Positions 37,647 through 47,659 are shown, counted from the first letter of the stretch. The stretch is 64,000 bases of DNA from Bacteroidota bacterium (GCA_002746975.1 NVXE01000010.1:40942-104941), one strand, 5' to 3'. Program-made: numbers and translations. The notes: generated by a model not told the origin, from the letters alone.

Positions 37647-40600
37647 TTATAATTTAACAACTTTGACTCGAACTAGAATGCCTTCGTCAAGCTCTATTTC
37701 AACGGCTTCAGGCTCGTCATTCCAATTAACTTCCTCTGCCAAGGTTTGAGTTCGAATATAAGTCAAATTTTCTTGTAATTGAACTCTAATTTCTTCATCA
37801 GAACTTACAGCCAAACTTATTCTATCCGTCACCTCTAAACCTATGTCTTTTCTTAAATTTTGAACTCTATTTACAAGTTCTCTAGAAAGTCCCTCCGCTC
37901 TTAATTCAGCATCTATATTGATGTCTAGCGCAACTGTAAGCCCGCCCTCGCTCGATACTAACCAACCTGGAATGTCTTCTGTCGAAATTTGAACATCACT
38001 CAACAGTATTTCAACATCCCCAAGCCCATCTGCTGGGGTAATTGTAATCTTACCGTCTTTCTCTATCTCATGAGCAGCGTCAGCAGAAAGTGCATTCACC
38101 CCAGCTGCAATTGCTTTCATACGCTTCCCGTAACGTGGTCCGAGAGCTTTGAAATCTGGCTTAATACTCTTGACTATGCCTCCACCATCTCTCATAACCT
38201 CCAGCTCTTTAACATTGACTTCAGATCTTATGAGATCTTCTATGGCTTCTAATCTAGAAGCAGAAATGTCATCTAAAACAGGAACCATTATCCGTCTTAG
38301 AGGTTGTCTTACTCTAATCCTTTCTCTTTTACGCAAGCTTAAAACTTGAGACGAAAGCTTTCTTGCAAGCTCCATCCTTAACTCTAGTTCAGAGTCAATA
38401 ATTGAGTCGTCCGAAATAGGGAAGTTCGATAAATGAACTGAGTTATCAGCTCCTTCACGAGATACCCCCAGTCCTTCATTTATATCGCGGTATAGTCTGT
38501 CCATAAAAAACGGAGCAATCGGCGATCCGAGGATAGCAGTAGTACGCAAACACGAAATTAGCGTTTGATATGCAGAGATTTTATCTTCGTTTAAATTCCC
38601 CTTCCAGAATCGTTGGCGATTTAAACGTACATACCAATTGCTTAGCTCGTCTGTAACAAAATTCTGTAATATTCTAGCTGCTTTAGTAGGCTCAATTTCT
38701 TCGTACGCTTTGTTTATTTGACCAGATACTGAGTGCATTCTAGACAAAATCCACCTGTCAATTTCAGGCCTATCACTATGAGGGATTTCCGATTCTTGAC
38801 CTGTTAACCCATCAATATTCGCATATAGTGCTAGGAAATTAAAGGTGTTTTGTAGAGTTCCGAAGAACTTTCTCGTTACTTCGGCTATACCGTCTAGATC
38901 AAATTTAAGATTATCCCACGGTTGAGCATTACTTATCATATACCAACGAGTAGCATCTGGACCGTACTTTTCGAGGGTCGAGAACGGATCAATGGCATTT
39001 CCTAGTCGTTTCGACATCTTTACTCCGTTCTTGTCAAGAACCAGGCCGTTCGAGACAACGTTCTTGTAAGCGATCTTATCGAAAACCATTGTGGAAATAG
39101 AGTGGAGAGTGTAGAACCAACCACGGGTTTGGTCTACCCCTTCAGCAATAAAATCTGCAGGATATGCACCTCCTTTGTCAATCATGTCCTTATTCTCAAA
39201 TGGGTAATGCCACTGAGCATAAGGCATTGAGCCAGAATCGAACCAAACATCTATAAGATCAGACTCCCTTTTCATAGGACTACCGTCCTTCGCCTTCAAT
39301 ATTATCGTGTCAACTACGTGTTTGTGAAGGTCAAAGCCTTCGTAATTTTCCTTCGACATATCCCCAGCCACGAAATTTGCAAGAGGGTTGTTGTCCATTA
39401 GACCAGCCGTAGTTGCTTCGGCACAACGAATCGCCAGTTCCTCCACTGACCCAATACACACCTCCTCACTACCGTCTTCTGTTCTCCATATTGGAATCGG
39501 AATTCCCCAGAACCTAGATCTACTTAAGTTCCAGTCATTTAGATTTTCTAGCCACTTTCCAAACCTTCCTGTACCTGTACTTTCTGGCTTCCAGTTTATC
39601 GTTTTATTAAGCTCAACCATACGATCCTTCTTAGCTGTTGCTTTAACAAACCAAGAGTCTAATGGGAAATATAAAATAGGCTTATCTGTTCTCCAGCAGT
39701 GTGGGTAGCTGTGAGAGTATTTCTCAACTTTGAAAGCGCGTCCCCTAGTTTTTAAGTCTATTGCTATTTCTACGTCAACAGATTTTTCCGGAGCTTCGCC
39801 GTCACTGTAGAACTCATTCTTCACGAACCTTCCTTCTAACGGGCCATATCCTTTAAGAAGTCGTCCCTGCATATCTACAAGAGGAATGCCGTGTCCAGTA
39901 CCGTCATCAACGAGCATTGGAGGTACTCCAGCAGCCTTAGCAACCAAAGCATCGTCTGCTCCGAAAGTCGGAGCGGTGTGAACTATACCTGTACCGTCTT
40001 CAGTTGTTACGAAATCTCCTGAGATTATGCGAAAGGCTTGATTTGGCTCACTCATAGGCTGCGCCCAATTTATCAGCTGCTCATACTTCAAGCCTACAAG
40101 ATCAGCCCCCTTACATCTTCCTACAATTTCAAAATCAGGCCCCTTATGAAACTGCTTTTCTACTAACTTCTCAGCAAGAACTACAAGCCCTTCTTCATCT
40201 GTGTACCTGTTTTTCGTTCTAACAATGGCATAATCAATCTTTAATCCAATGGTTAAAGCTGTGTTAGAAGGCAAAGTCCATGGAGTTGTAGTCCAGGCAA
40301 GGAAATCTACAGGCAAGTTAGAAATCTCACTTCCCTCACTATTTTCATCATTACAAAAACCTTTAACTTTCTCCGCACTTTCCTGCTCTGCACGGAACTG
40401 ACCCACAATAGTCGTATCCATAACGTCACGGTAAGTACCTGGTTGGTTTAATTCATGCGAACTTAAACCAGTCCCTGCCATAGGACTATATGGCTGAATC
40501 GTATAGCCTTTGTATATCAGTCCTTTTTTATAAAGCTGAGACAACAACCACCACACCGATTCTATATATTTACTCTCATAGGTAACATAGGGCGATTCCA

Positions 40601-41036
40601 TATCAACCCAGTATCCCATCTGTTTTGTAAGCTCATTCCAAACTCCAGTGTACTTCATCACCGCTTTTTTACAAGCGTTATTGTACTCCTCTACAGTAAT
40701 AGTTGTTCCAATATCCTCCTTAGTAATACCAAGCGCTTTTTCTACACCCAGCTCGACAGGCAGTCCGTGTGTATCCCACCCGGCCTTTCTATCAACGCGT
40801 TTACCTTTTAGAGTAGCATATCTACAGAAAATATCTTTAATTGATCGACCCATAACATGGTGAATCCCAGGCATACCATTTGCAGAAGGGGGGCCTTCAT
40901 AAAATATATACGGGTTATCTGCCGAGCGAGAGTCTATACTCGCCTGAAATGTATTCTCACGCTCCCAGACCTCCAATGCTTCTTTCGCAATGTTTGGAAG
41001 ATTTAGTGAGCCGCGTTCTGGAAATCCTTTCGCCAT
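37647..41036 (-). CDS. ileS: Isoleucine-tRNA ligase
   Basis: This class I synthetase charges tRNA-Ile. The HIGH-type signature is PSANGMPGIHHVMGR near residue 52, the tryptophan-rich GWDTHGLPVE follows, the editing domain lies in the middle, and KMSKR is intact (GVKMSKRLGN, about residue 690). At 1129 residues and without a C-terminal Cys-type zinc finger it looks like the long, eukaryote-like IleS2 class; that subclass call is an inference. The start is the ATG at 41034-41036; a TTG directly before it is not needed. TATCTTCG upstream is a possible promoter element. Confidence 0.95.
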   Translation of the reverse strand: MAKGFPERGSLNLPNIAKEALEVWERENTFQASIDSRSADNPYIFYEGPPSANGMPGIHHVMGRSIKDIFCRYATLKGKRVDRKAGWDTHGLPVELGVEKALGITKEDIGTTITVEEYNNACKKAVMKYTGVWNELTKQMGYWVDMESPYVTYESKYIESVWWLLSQLYKKGLIYKGYTIQPYSPMAGTGLSSHELNQPGTYRDVMDTTIVGQFRAEQESAEKVKGFCNDENSEGSEISNLPVDFLAWTTTPWTLPSNTALTIGLKIDYAIVRTKNRYTDEEGLVVLAEKLVEKQFHKGPDFEIVGRCKGADLVGLKYEQLINWAQPMSEPNQAFRIISGDFVTTEDGTGIVHTAPTFGADDALVAKAAGVPPMLVDDGTGHGIPLVDMQGRLLKGYGPLEGRFVKNEFYSDGEAPEKSVDVEIAIDLKTRGRAFKVEKYSHSYPHCWRTDKPILYFPLDSWFVKATAKKDRMVELNKTINWKPESTGTGRFGKWLENLNDWNLSRSRFWGIPIPIWRTEDGSEEVCIGSVEELAIRCAEATTAGLMDNNPLANFVAGDMSKENYEGFDLHKHVVDTIILKAKDGSPMKRESDLIDVWFDSGSMPYAQWHYPFENKDMIDKGGAYPADFIAEGVDQTRGWFYTLHSISTMVFDKIAYKNVVSNGLVLDKNGVKMSKRLGNAIDPFSTLEKYGPDATRWYMISNAQPWDNLKFDLDGIAEVTRKFFGTLQNTFNFLALYANIDGLTGQESEIPHSDRPEIDRWILSRMHSVSGQINKAYEEIEPTKAARILQNFVTDELSNWYVRLNRQRFWKGNLNEDKISAYQTLISCLRTTAILGSPIAPFFMDRLYRDINEGLGVSREGADNSVHLSNFPISDDSIIDSELELRMELARKLSSQVLSLRKRERIRVRQPLRRIMVPVLDDISASRLEAIEDLIRSEVNVKELEVMRDGGGIVKSIKPDFKALGPRYGKRMKAIAAGVNALSADAAHEIEKDGKITITPADGLGDVEILLSDVQISTEDIPGWLVSSEGGLTVALDINIDAELRAEGLSRELVNRVQNLRKDIGLEVTDRISLAVSSDEEIRVQLQENLTYIRTQTLAEEVNWNDEPEAVEIELDEGILVRVKVVKL

Positions 41037-41090
41037 CAAAATTTACTATTGGGTGTCGCGAAGATAATACGCCTTGAGCCTTTTATCTCC

Positions 41091-42533
41091 TCAGACTCGA
41101 CTGAGTTTTAGCATATTCGTCATCCCTGCATCAGCAATGGGCATAGAGGCCATGTGTATCACGAAATCGCCCTCTTTTACCTTCCCTTCTCTGAATAAAA
41201 TGTATTTAATGTCGGCAATAGTGTGATCTGTGCTGACCATCTTAGAGTAGAACACTGTTTTTACACCCCAAACCAAATTCATTTGACTCAAAACCTCTCT
41301 ATTTGAAGTAAACATAAAGATTCTAGCTTTAGGGCGTTGACTACTTACTTTTTGGGCTGTGTAGCCCGAGTAAGTCATCGTAACTATGGCACTTGCCTTA
41401 GTTCTTCTCGCTAGACGACACGCATTATAGCATATTGAATCAGAAATAAAGCGGTCATCATCGGGGTTATAAGGAGGTCTTTCATTAAACGGTTTCTCGT
41501 TACTTTCCTCCATCTTAGTAATTATCTCACACATAGCTTTTACTGCGTGAATGGGATACTTACCTACGCTTGTTTCTGCCGATAGCATAACTGCATCCGC
41601 ACCATCTAATACAGCATTCGCAACATCATTTACCTCTGCCCTCGTTGGAGTTGCACTTTCAATCATGCTCTCCATCATCTGTGTCGCAACAATTACTGGA
41701 CGAGATAGAGTTAAGCATTTCGAGATAATCTGTTTCTGAAGCAGGGGAACATCTTGCATAGGAACTTCAACACCTAAATCACCTCTCGCCACCATTACCG
41801 CATCTGACGCCTCAAGAATCGCGTCAAGCTCTTCAATCGCCTCGGGTTTTTCAATCTTAGCCACTACCCTTGCGTGCTTCTTATGCTTTTTAATTATCTC
41901 CTTAAGTTCTACAATATCTTTTGAAGACCTTACAAAAGAAAGGCCTATCCAATCGACATTTTCCTCGAGAGCAAATGCCAAATCTACTTCGTCCTTTTTA
42001 GTTATACACGGAAGCGAAATCTTTGTTTTCGGTAAATTTAACCCCTTCCTCGGTTTAAGTATCCCCCCGTGAATAATTTTACAAATGACTTCAGATTTCC
42101 CATTTGACGATAGAACTTCCAGCATAAGCTTTCCATCATCGAGCAATACAGGCTCTCCTTTCTTTACATCTTCTGCGAACTGAGCATAGTCAGTATAAAC
42201 TATCCCATTTGCACCCACACCTACTCCTACCACTATAGTAAGCTCTTCGCCCTCGACAAGAGTCATTTCTCCCCCTTCGATGTCTCCAACTCTAAGTTTG
42301 GGCCCCTGTAGATCTATTAAAATTGCAGTACTCGTTTCAAGTTCTTCATCGAGCTTGCGAATATTTCTTATCACCTGTCTATGCACCTCACTATCTCCGT
42401 GAGATGAGTTAATCCTAACCACATTCATCCCAGCAAGTAAAAGTTGCTCTAGCATTTCAGGAGATGATGTTGCAGGACCTATAGTCGCTATAATCTTAGT
42501 TTGTTTAATCGGAAATAAAGACGGCTTATTCAT
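41091..42533 (-). CDS. pyk: Pyruvate kinase
   Basis: This enzyme makes pyruvate and ATP from phosphoenolpyruvate in glycolysis. Its 480 residues show the N-terminal TKIIATIGPATSS, the active-site lysine region VAKIEKPEA, the substrate and metal-binding VMVARGDLGVEVP, and a C-terminal allosteric domain. The ATG at 42531-42533 overlaps the last eight bases of the IPExxxVDY gene and gives the homologous N-terminus; starts further upstream would add only a few residues inside that gene. It is the last gene of an acpP-fabF-rnc-IPExxxVDY-pyk cluster. Confidence 0.95.
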   Translation of the reverse strand: MNKPSLFPIKQTKIIATIGPATSSPEMLEQLLLAGMNVVRINSSHGDSEVHRQVIRNIRKLDEELETSTAILIDLQGPKLRVGDIEGGEMTLVEGEELTIVVGVGVGANGIVYTDYAQFAEDVKKGEPVLLDDGKLMLEVLSSNGKSEVICKIIHGGILKPRKGLNLPKTKISLPCITKKDEVDLAFALEENVDWIGLSFVRSSKDIVELKEIIKKHKKHARVVAKIEKPEAIEELDAILEASDAVMVARGDLGVEVPMQDVPLLQKQIISKCLTLSRPVIVATQMMESMIESATPTRAEVNDVANAVLDGADAVMLSAETSVGKYPIHAVKAMCEIITKMEESNEKPFNERPPYNPDDDRFISDSICYNACRLARRTKASAIVTMTYSGYTAQKVSSQRPKARIFMFTSNREVLSQMNLVWGVKTVFYSKMVSTDHTIADIKYILFREGKVKEGDFVIHMASMPIADAGMTNMLKLSRV

Positions 42534-42969
42534 TCTCTTTGTTATCAATCTTAATAATATCTAAATCATACAACTCGCCTAAAGCTCCTGATCGTTCAGG
42601 ATCAATTTTTGTAACCATAGTAACTAGGTTTGACCTTCTAATCTCAGAAATAACATCGTGATTATCTAAAAAATCAATTCCTAATTTGAGCAAGTAGTCT
42701 AAGGAAGACGCTCCAGATGCTAGAACTCCGCCGGGAACTCTATTCAAAATTAACGCAACATCTAACCCTTCCTCCCTATCAATAAATGTAAGGACAATAT
42801 GTTTAGTGTCGTTATTCTTATTGTATGAAGTTATTACCCTATCAAACTTTAAGTCCCAGCCGAAAATTCTGTTTAATTCCCATGCTAATCTATGACTTCC
42901 AACATGCGACCCGATACCCAGTAGTCGGAAATCACACTCCATTTCCATATCTAGCTGAAGTTTTGCCAT
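42526..42969 (-). CDS. IPExxxVDY family protein
   Basis: This 147-residue protein belongs by context and sequence to the IPExxxVDY family of Bacteroidota, whose members lie between rnc and pyk, as here. Visible conserved parts are LLGIGSHVGSHRLAWELN, near the N-terminus, and the C-terminal SSLDYLLKLGID, which resembles the family's name motif region. The function is unknown. It overlaps pyk by eight bases, so translation is probably coupled. Confidence 0.7.
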   Translation of the reverse strand: MAKLQLDMEMECDFRLLGIGSHVGSHRLAWELNRIFGWDLKFDRVITSYNKNNDTKHIVLTFIDREEGLDVALILNRVPGGVLASGASSLDYLLKLGIDFLDNHDVISEIRRSNLVTMVTKIDPERSGALGELYDLDIIKIDNKENE

Positions 42970-42988
42970 AATTGACTAAGGTAGTTGC

Positions 42989-43720
42989 TTATGACTGATT
43001 ACCCTCCTCCAAATCAAAAATGTGCCTCCACCCTTTTCTAGCAGCCTCGCGCTCGGCAATTTTTTTCGACCTACCCACGCCTGTGCCTATGCAGCTATCG
43101 TCGGCAAACACTTCTATTTCATACACGTTTTCACCGTTCTCTATAGACTCCTTAACTACTTTAAAAGAAAGATGAACGCGAGATTTTTGGGCCCAATGAT
43201 GAAGTTGACTCTTAAAATCTGTGGTTTCGTGAATCTTCTCATCTAAGCCAAACCTCTTTAATAATTTCACCAAAGCCACGTTCGTTCTACTATACCCGTG
43301 ATCAAGATAAATAGCCCCTATTAAAGCTTCCATAGCATTACCCACCATATTAGGGCGAATATCTTTACGCCTCATCTTTACCTCGAGTAAATCCTCTAAC
43401 CCTATTTTAGATCCCAGTAAATTAAGATTTTTTCGACTTACAATCTTAGATCTACGTTGAGTAAGTGCACCTTCTTGAGCACTCTCGTCCTGTTTATAGA
43501 GATATTCTGCGACACTTAAGCCCAAAACCGCATCTCCTAAAAACTCCAAACGTTCATTACTTTTCTTTCCCGTCTTATCTCCGTCAAGAACTGAAGAATG
43601 ACGCAGCGCCTTCTTATAATAAGATATTTTCCTGACTCTAAGACGGAAGTACTTTCGAACTAACACCCTAATATCCTCATCAGTTTTATCACCAATAAGG
43701 AATCTCTTTAAAAACTGCAT
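42989..43720 (-). CDS. rnc: Ribonuclease III
   Basis: RNase III cuts double-stranded RNA, including rRNA precursors. In type II CRISPR systems it also processes crRNA:tracrRNA duplexes, although II-C systems with internal promoters can work without it. The 243 residues contain the signature NERLEFLGDAVLGL (about 55-68) with the catalytic acidic residues, the second acidic cluster near AMEALIGAIYLD, and a C-terminal double-stranded RNA-binding domain (SQLHHWAQ...AEREAARKGW). It lies between fabF and the IPExxxVDY gene. It is the likely host enzyme for the CRISPR RNAs encoded 6 kb away. Confidence 0.94.
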   Translation of the reverse strand: MQFLKRFLIGDKTDEDIRVLVRKYFRLRVRKISYYKKALRHSSVLDGDKTGKKSNERLEFLGDAVLGLSVAEYLYKQDESAQEGALTQRRSKIVSRKNLNLLGSKIGLEDLLEVKMRRKDIRPNMVGNAMEALIGAIYLDHGYSRTNVALVKLLKRFGLDEKIHETTDFKSQLHHWAQKSRVHLSFKVVKESIENGENVYEIEVFADDSCIGTGVGRSKKIAEREAARKGWRHIFDLEEGNQS

Positions 43721-43728
43721 TAAGTACT

Positions 43729-45036
43729 CTAGCTAGAGTATTTCTTAAATAACACTGACGCGTTGTGACCTCCGAAACCGAACGTATTAGACAACGCTGC
43801 ACCCACATCGCGTTTGCGCGCCTTGTTAAATGTAAAATCCAGTTTAGGATCAAGATCTTCATCTTGATGTTCGAAATTAATCGTAGGAGGGATTATTCCG
43901 TGCTCGATTGCCTTGATACAGGCCATCGCCTCAATCGCTCCCGCAGCCCCTAATAGGTGGCCAGTCATAGATTTTGTTGACGAAATACTCAGATCGTATG
44001 CTGCTTCACCAAACACCTTTTGAATGGCCTGGGTTTCAGCTATATCTCCTAAAGGTGTAGAGGTTCCGTGAACATTTACGTAATCGACATCTGAAGGCTG
44101 CATCCCTGCATCTTCGAGAGTTGCTCTCATTACATTAGTAGCTCCAAGACCTTCTGGATGAGGTGCAGTAATATGATGTGCATCAGCACTCATACCTCCA
44201 CCTACCATCTCACAGTAAATCTTAGCTCCACGAGCTAAAGCATGTTCAAGAGATTCTAAAATAATAGCTCCAGCTCCTTCTCCTAAAACGAACCCGTCTC
44301 GAGTTTTATCGAATGGTCGTGAAGCTCTTTGTGGGTCGTCATTACGAGTAGATAAGGCTTTAAGAGCGTTAAAACCTCCAATTCCTCCCTCTGTAATAAC
44401 AGCTTCCGAGCCTCCAGTAACCATAACCTCGGCCTTCCCTAGGCGGATTATATTAAAGGAATCTATTAGGGCATGAGTAGAACTTGCACAGGCACTTACT
44501 GTAGCGTAGTTAGGGCCACGTAAACCGTTCGAGATACTTATGTGACCAGCCGCAATGTCTGGAATCATCATAGGAATAAAGAACGGAGAAAATCTTGGTG
44601 TTCCGTCTCCATGATAGAAGTTCTTTGCTTCATTCATAAAACTCTCGAACCCTCCGACTCCTGAACCCCACACTACTCCAGATCTATCAGGATCTATCTT
44701 ATGTTTTCCGGCATACTCAAGCGCCTCTTCTGACCCTTCGTCACCGATAAACCCTTCAGCTACTATACCTGCATCGTTAAGAGCTTGGCGCGCACTTACA
44801 ACTGCATACTGAGTAAAGAGATCCATTCGTCTCGCCTCGCGACGGTGAATATGATCTTGGACATTAAATCCTTTTACCTCACATGCAAACTTAGTCTTAA
44901 ACTTAGTTGCGTCAAATCTTGTTATCGCTGCTGCCCCGCTCTTACCTAGAACTAAGTTCTTCCAGTAAGTTTCAGGGTCATTTCCTAGGGGCGTTAATGC
45001 TCCTAATCCAGTGACAACTACTCGCTTTAGCTCCAT
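43729..45036 (-). CDS. fabF: Beta-ketoacyl-ACP synthase II
   Basis: FabF elongates fatty acids by condensing malonyl-ACP with acyl-ACP. The catalytic triad is visible: Cys in TVSACASSTHALI, His in NVHGTSTPLGD, and His in KSMTGHLLGAAGAIE. The length of 435 residues is slightly more than the usual 412 because of an insertion (about 75-95, GDEGSEEALEYAGKH). It lies 16 bases downstream of acpP, its carrier protein, the normal arrangement. Confidence 0.95.
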   Translation of the reverse strand: MELKRVVVTGLGALTPLGNDPETYWKNLVLGKSGAAAITRFDATKFKTKFACEVKGFNVQDHIHRREARRMDLFTQYAVVSARQALNDAGIVAEGFIGDEGSEEALEYAGKHKIDPDRSGVVWGSGVGGFESFMNEAKNFYHGDGTPRFSPFFIPMMIPDIAAGHISISNGLRGPNYATVSACASSTHALIDSFNIIRLGKAEVMVTGGSEAVITEGGIGGFNALKALSTRNDDPQRASRPFDKTRDGFVLGEGAGAIILESLEHALARGAKIYCEMVGGGMSADAHHITAPHPEGLGATNVMRATLEDAGMQPSDVDYVNVHGTSTPLGDIAETQAIQKVFGEAAYDLSISSTKSMTGHLLGAAGAIEAMACIKAIEHGIIPPTINFEHQDEDLDPKLDFTFNKARKRDVGAALSNTFGFGGHNASVLFKKYSS

Positions 45037-45052
45037 AAAAACGCCCTTTGGC

Positions 45053-45289
45053 TTACTTAGTAGCTTTCTCTATATGCTCAATCGCTTGACCTACTGTACT
45101 AATATTCTCAGCTTGGTCATCTGGAATTGCGATATTAAATTCTTTCTCGAATTCCATAATAAGCTCTACTGTGTCGAGAGAATCGGCACCTAAATCGTTA
45201 GTGAAGCTTGCCTCTGGCGTTACTTCGTTAGCATCCACTCCTAGCTTATCCACAATGATAGCTGTTACTTTTTCACTAATATCAGACAT
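45053..45289 (-). CDS. acpP: Acyl carrier protein
   Basis: The 78-residue acidic protein carries growing fatty acids on a phosphopantetheine attached to the serine in [15 protein letters not shown]. The ATG at 45287-45289 gives the standard start MSDISEKV; a start 15 bases upstream is not needed. A good promoter lies 24-55 bases upstream. It heads the acpP-fabF-rnc-IPExxxVDY-pyk cluster. Confidence 0.96.
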   Translation of the reverse strand: MSDISEKVTAIIVDKLGVDANEVTPEASFTNDLGADSLDTVELIMEFEKEFNIAIPDDQAENISTVGQAIEHIEKATK

Positions 45290-45312
45290 GATAATCGTAT
45301 TCAATTTGGGGC

Positions 45313-45344
45313 AAAATTAATCTAATAGTTCAACTCTAGCCAAT
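45313..45344 (-). promoter_or_regulatory. Promoter of acpP operon
   Basis: On the minus strand TTGG (45341-45344) is followed after 20 bases by TAATTTTG (45313-45320), an exact match to the Bacteroidota promoter consensus TTG-N17-23-TAnnTTTG. The predicted start of transcription lies about 17 bases before the acpP ATG. Confidence 0.65.
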
Positions 45345-45462
45345 ATTATGGAGAAAGTTTTAACCAAAATGATGCTAATTGATTTTCTTGACAAGCACAA
45401 TTTACGCCCTTAATCCCTACTATAGTTGAAGTTATTCGATAAATATCAAAGCGGTAATTAGC

Positions 45463-46107
45463 TCAATATTCCTTTAGAATTTCTGGGAGAATCTTGCGAT
45501 TTAGGTTTGGTACCTCACAATTATCGGCAGGAAAACCGAAAGGAATGTTCAAATAAGCTCTTTCATTATCTGGTCTATTCAAAATTTCTGCGAGAAACTT
45601 CATAGGAGATGGGGTGTGAGTTAAGGCGACTAAACCTATCTCATGCAAGGCTGTCAACAACATTCCCACAGCAATCCCCACACTTTCGTTTACATAGTAA
45701 TTTGTCGTTCTTCCCGATTCGTCTGTACCGTAAGCATGTCTAAACACTATTATTAACCCTGGTGCATTTTCTATAAAGGGCTTGATATGATCTGTTCCGA
45801 AAGGTTCTAGGTCTTTCATCCACTCCTCACTCATCCTTCCATGGTAGTTTTTATACTCTTCTTCTTCAGCTGCAGCTCTTATTTTCTTGCGAATTTCTGG
45901 ATCTGTAACTATGCAGAAAGTCCAAGGTTGTTTGTGGGCTCCTGAAGGTGCTGTGCCGGCAGCTGCGATACAGTTTCTCACAGCTTCAATTGGAACTTCG
46001 TCAGAGGAAAAATGTCTTACGCTCCTTCGATTTTGCATTTTATTAAGGAATGCTTCGCTTCGCTTTAACATTTCCTCTTGAGAATACCTAATAGGGCTAT
46101 ACTTCAT
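45463..46107 (-). CDS. Nitroreductase-family flavoprotein resembling iodotyrosine deiodinase
   Basis: The 214 residues belong to the FMN-dependent nitroreductase superfamily and look most like its iodotyrosine deiodinase branch: NRRSVRHFSSDEVP binds FMN phosphate, and TAPSGAHKQPWTF, EEEEYKNYHGRM and VPNLNRKILPEIL all resemble the vertebrate enzyme. The halotyrosine-binding triad is kept with the same spacing: E84, Y88 and K109, matching human E157, Y161 and K182. It may therefore reductively remove halogen from iodo-, bromo- or chlorotyrosine, plausible for a marine bacterium; a plain nitroreductase or flavin reductase is the alternative. It is five bases upstream-adjacent to the mlaF gene on the same strand. 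Confidence 0.8.
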   Translation of the reverse strand: MKYSPIRYSQEEMLKRSEAFLNKMQNRRSVRHFSSDEVPIEAVRNCIAAAGTAPSGAHKQPWTFCIVTDPEIRKKIRAAAEEEEYKNYHGRMSEEWMKDLEPFGTDHIKPFIENAPGLIIVFRHAYGTDESGRTTNYYVNESVGIAVGMLLTALHEIGLVALTHTPSPMKFLAEILNRPDNERAYLNIPFGFPADNCEVPNLNRKILPEILKEY

Positions 46108-46112
46108 AGAGG

Positions 46113-46871
46113 TTATTTGCTCGATTTATCTCTAAGCTTCCGCATAAGCTTAGATGCGTATATGAAATCATTTAGAGTTTCAGAATCACTCACCATCATT
46201 TCTGCGTTATCCCCTTTGAAAGCGATTTCGCCCTCGTGGATAAAGTGAATTGTATCGGATGCTTCTATAACACTATTCATATCGTGGCTCACAACGACAG
46301 TCGTCATTCCATATTCACGTGTGATATCTACAATCAGGTTGTCAATTACTATGGCAGTTTGTGGGTCCAAACCGGAATTTGGTTCGTCACAAAATAAATA
46401 TTTGGGATTCATAGAAATCGCTCTTGCTATACCTACTCGTTTCTGCATTCCCCCACTTAATTCGCCAGGGTACTTATCGCCATGTCCATCAAGTTCTACA
46501 CGAGTTAAACAATCCGCTACCCTAGAAGACATCGCTTCTTCATCCATATCACTGAACATTTTTAAAGGGAACTTGACGTTTTCTTCCACTGTCATGGAAT
46601 CGAAAAGGGCGCCTCCTTGAAATAACATTCCTATCTCCTTGCGAATTTCTTTGCGTTGTCTCCTATTCATAGTCGTAAAATTCCGACCATCAAAAAACAC
46701 GTGACCGTCATCTGGCTCGAGAAGTCCCACCGTGCATTTCGTGAGGACACTCTTACCTGAGCCCGATCTTCCGATAATAAAATTGACTTTTCCTTTCTCG
46801 AAAGTTGCACTTACGTTCTTTAGAACGGTGTGTTTCCCGAACGACTTTGATATATTCTTTACTTCAATCAA
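46113..46871 (-). CDS. mlaF: ABC transporter ATP-binding protein, MlaF type
   Basis: This ATPase (252 residues) has an intact Walker A (GRSGSGKSVLTK), the signature LSGGMQKRVGIARA, Walker B (YLFCDEPNSGLDP) and the switch His (VVSHDMN). With the MlaE permease encoded 12 bases upstream it forms the core of an MCE-type lipid transporter that moves phospholipids between the membranes to keep the outer membrane asymmetric. No MlaD-type substrate-binding gene is in the window, so it must be elsewhere. Confidence 0.9.
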   Translation of the reverse strand: MIEVKNISKSFGKHTVLKNVSATFEKGKVNFIIGRSGSGKSVLTKCTVGLLEPDDGHVFFDGRNFTTMNRRQRKEIRKEIGMLFQGGALFDSMTVEENVKFPLKMFSDMDEEAMSSRVADCLTRVELDGHGDKYPGELSGGMQKRVGIARAISMNPKYLFCDEPNSGLDPQTAIVIDNLIVDITREYGMTTVVVSHDMNSVIEASDTIHFIHEGEIAFKGDNAEMMVSDSETLNDFIYASKLMRKLRDKSSK

Positions 46872-46883
46872 GTTGTCGATAGA

Positions 46884-47636
46884 TTACGTTAAAAGTAGCT
46901 TCGTGAGGACAAGGTTTGTGAGCATTATGATCACTACGCTATAAACTACGGCTTTAGTACTGGACTTAGCGACCTCTAGAGCTCCTCCCGAAGTAAAATA
47001 GCCGTGATATGCTGAGACCGACGTCATAATTAATGCAAAGACCGTTGTTTTTATGATTGCGTAAACGACATCGTATGAAACGAAATCCACTTGTAGTCCG
47101 TACTCGAAATCGGCCATACTACTTACGCCCGTCAGTAAAGCAATCCCCGCTCCTGATGCCAGTCCTAACCCCATACTCATCACTACTAGTGCAGGAAGAC
47201 AAATAAAACCGGCGATAATTTTCGGTAAGACTAAGAATCCAGCGCTATTTACGCCCATTATTTCAAGAGCGTCAATTTGCTCTGTAACGCGCATAGTGCC
47301 TAACTGAGATGCTATATTAGAACCGACCTTTCCCGCTAGAATAACGGGGATTAAAGTGGGGGAGAATTCCAAAATCATGGTTTGGCGTACAGTAAAACCT
47401 ATAGTATAAACAGGTATCCAACCGCTGATTTGGTGGGCAGTTTGCAGACACATTACCGCCCCCATAAATACGCTTAGGAGAGCGACAATACCTACGCTAT
47501 CAGTACCTATAATGGTCATTTCCTGAATCAATTGACGACGAAAAATCGTCCATTTGTCAGGTTTTCGCATTACCGTAGCAATAAACCGCGTATATCTTCC
47601 GATGTTAAAGATGATGCCCACACCGCTAAGGTACAC
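46884..47636 (-). CDS. mlaE: MlaE-type lipid ABC transporter permease
   Basis: This integral membrane protein of 250 residues has the MlaE family pattern: an N-terminal amphipathic helix, five membrane helices, and the conserved stretch LAGKVGSNIASQLGTMRVTEQIDALE with the coupling EQIDAL motif. It works with the adjacent MlaF. The start is a GTG at 47634-47636, chosen by homologous length; no better ATG is present. Only 23 bases separate this start from that of the divergent small lipoprotein, so its promoter must lie inside that gene. Confidence 0.88.
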   Translation of the reverse strand: MYLSGVGIIFNIGRYTRFIATVMRKPDKWTIFRRQLIQEMTIIGTDSVGIVALLSVFMGAVMCLQTAHQISGWIPVYTIGFTVRQTMILEFSPTLIPVILAGKVGSNIASQLGTMRVTEQIDALEIMGVNSAGFLVLPKIIAGFICLPALVVMSMGLGLASGAGIALLTGVSSMADFEYGLQVDFVSYDVVYAIIKTTVFALIMTSVSAYHGYFTSGGALEVAKSSTKAVVYSVVIIMLTNLVLTKLLLT

Positions 47637-47659
47637 GTAACTATTCTTAACTTCACCCC

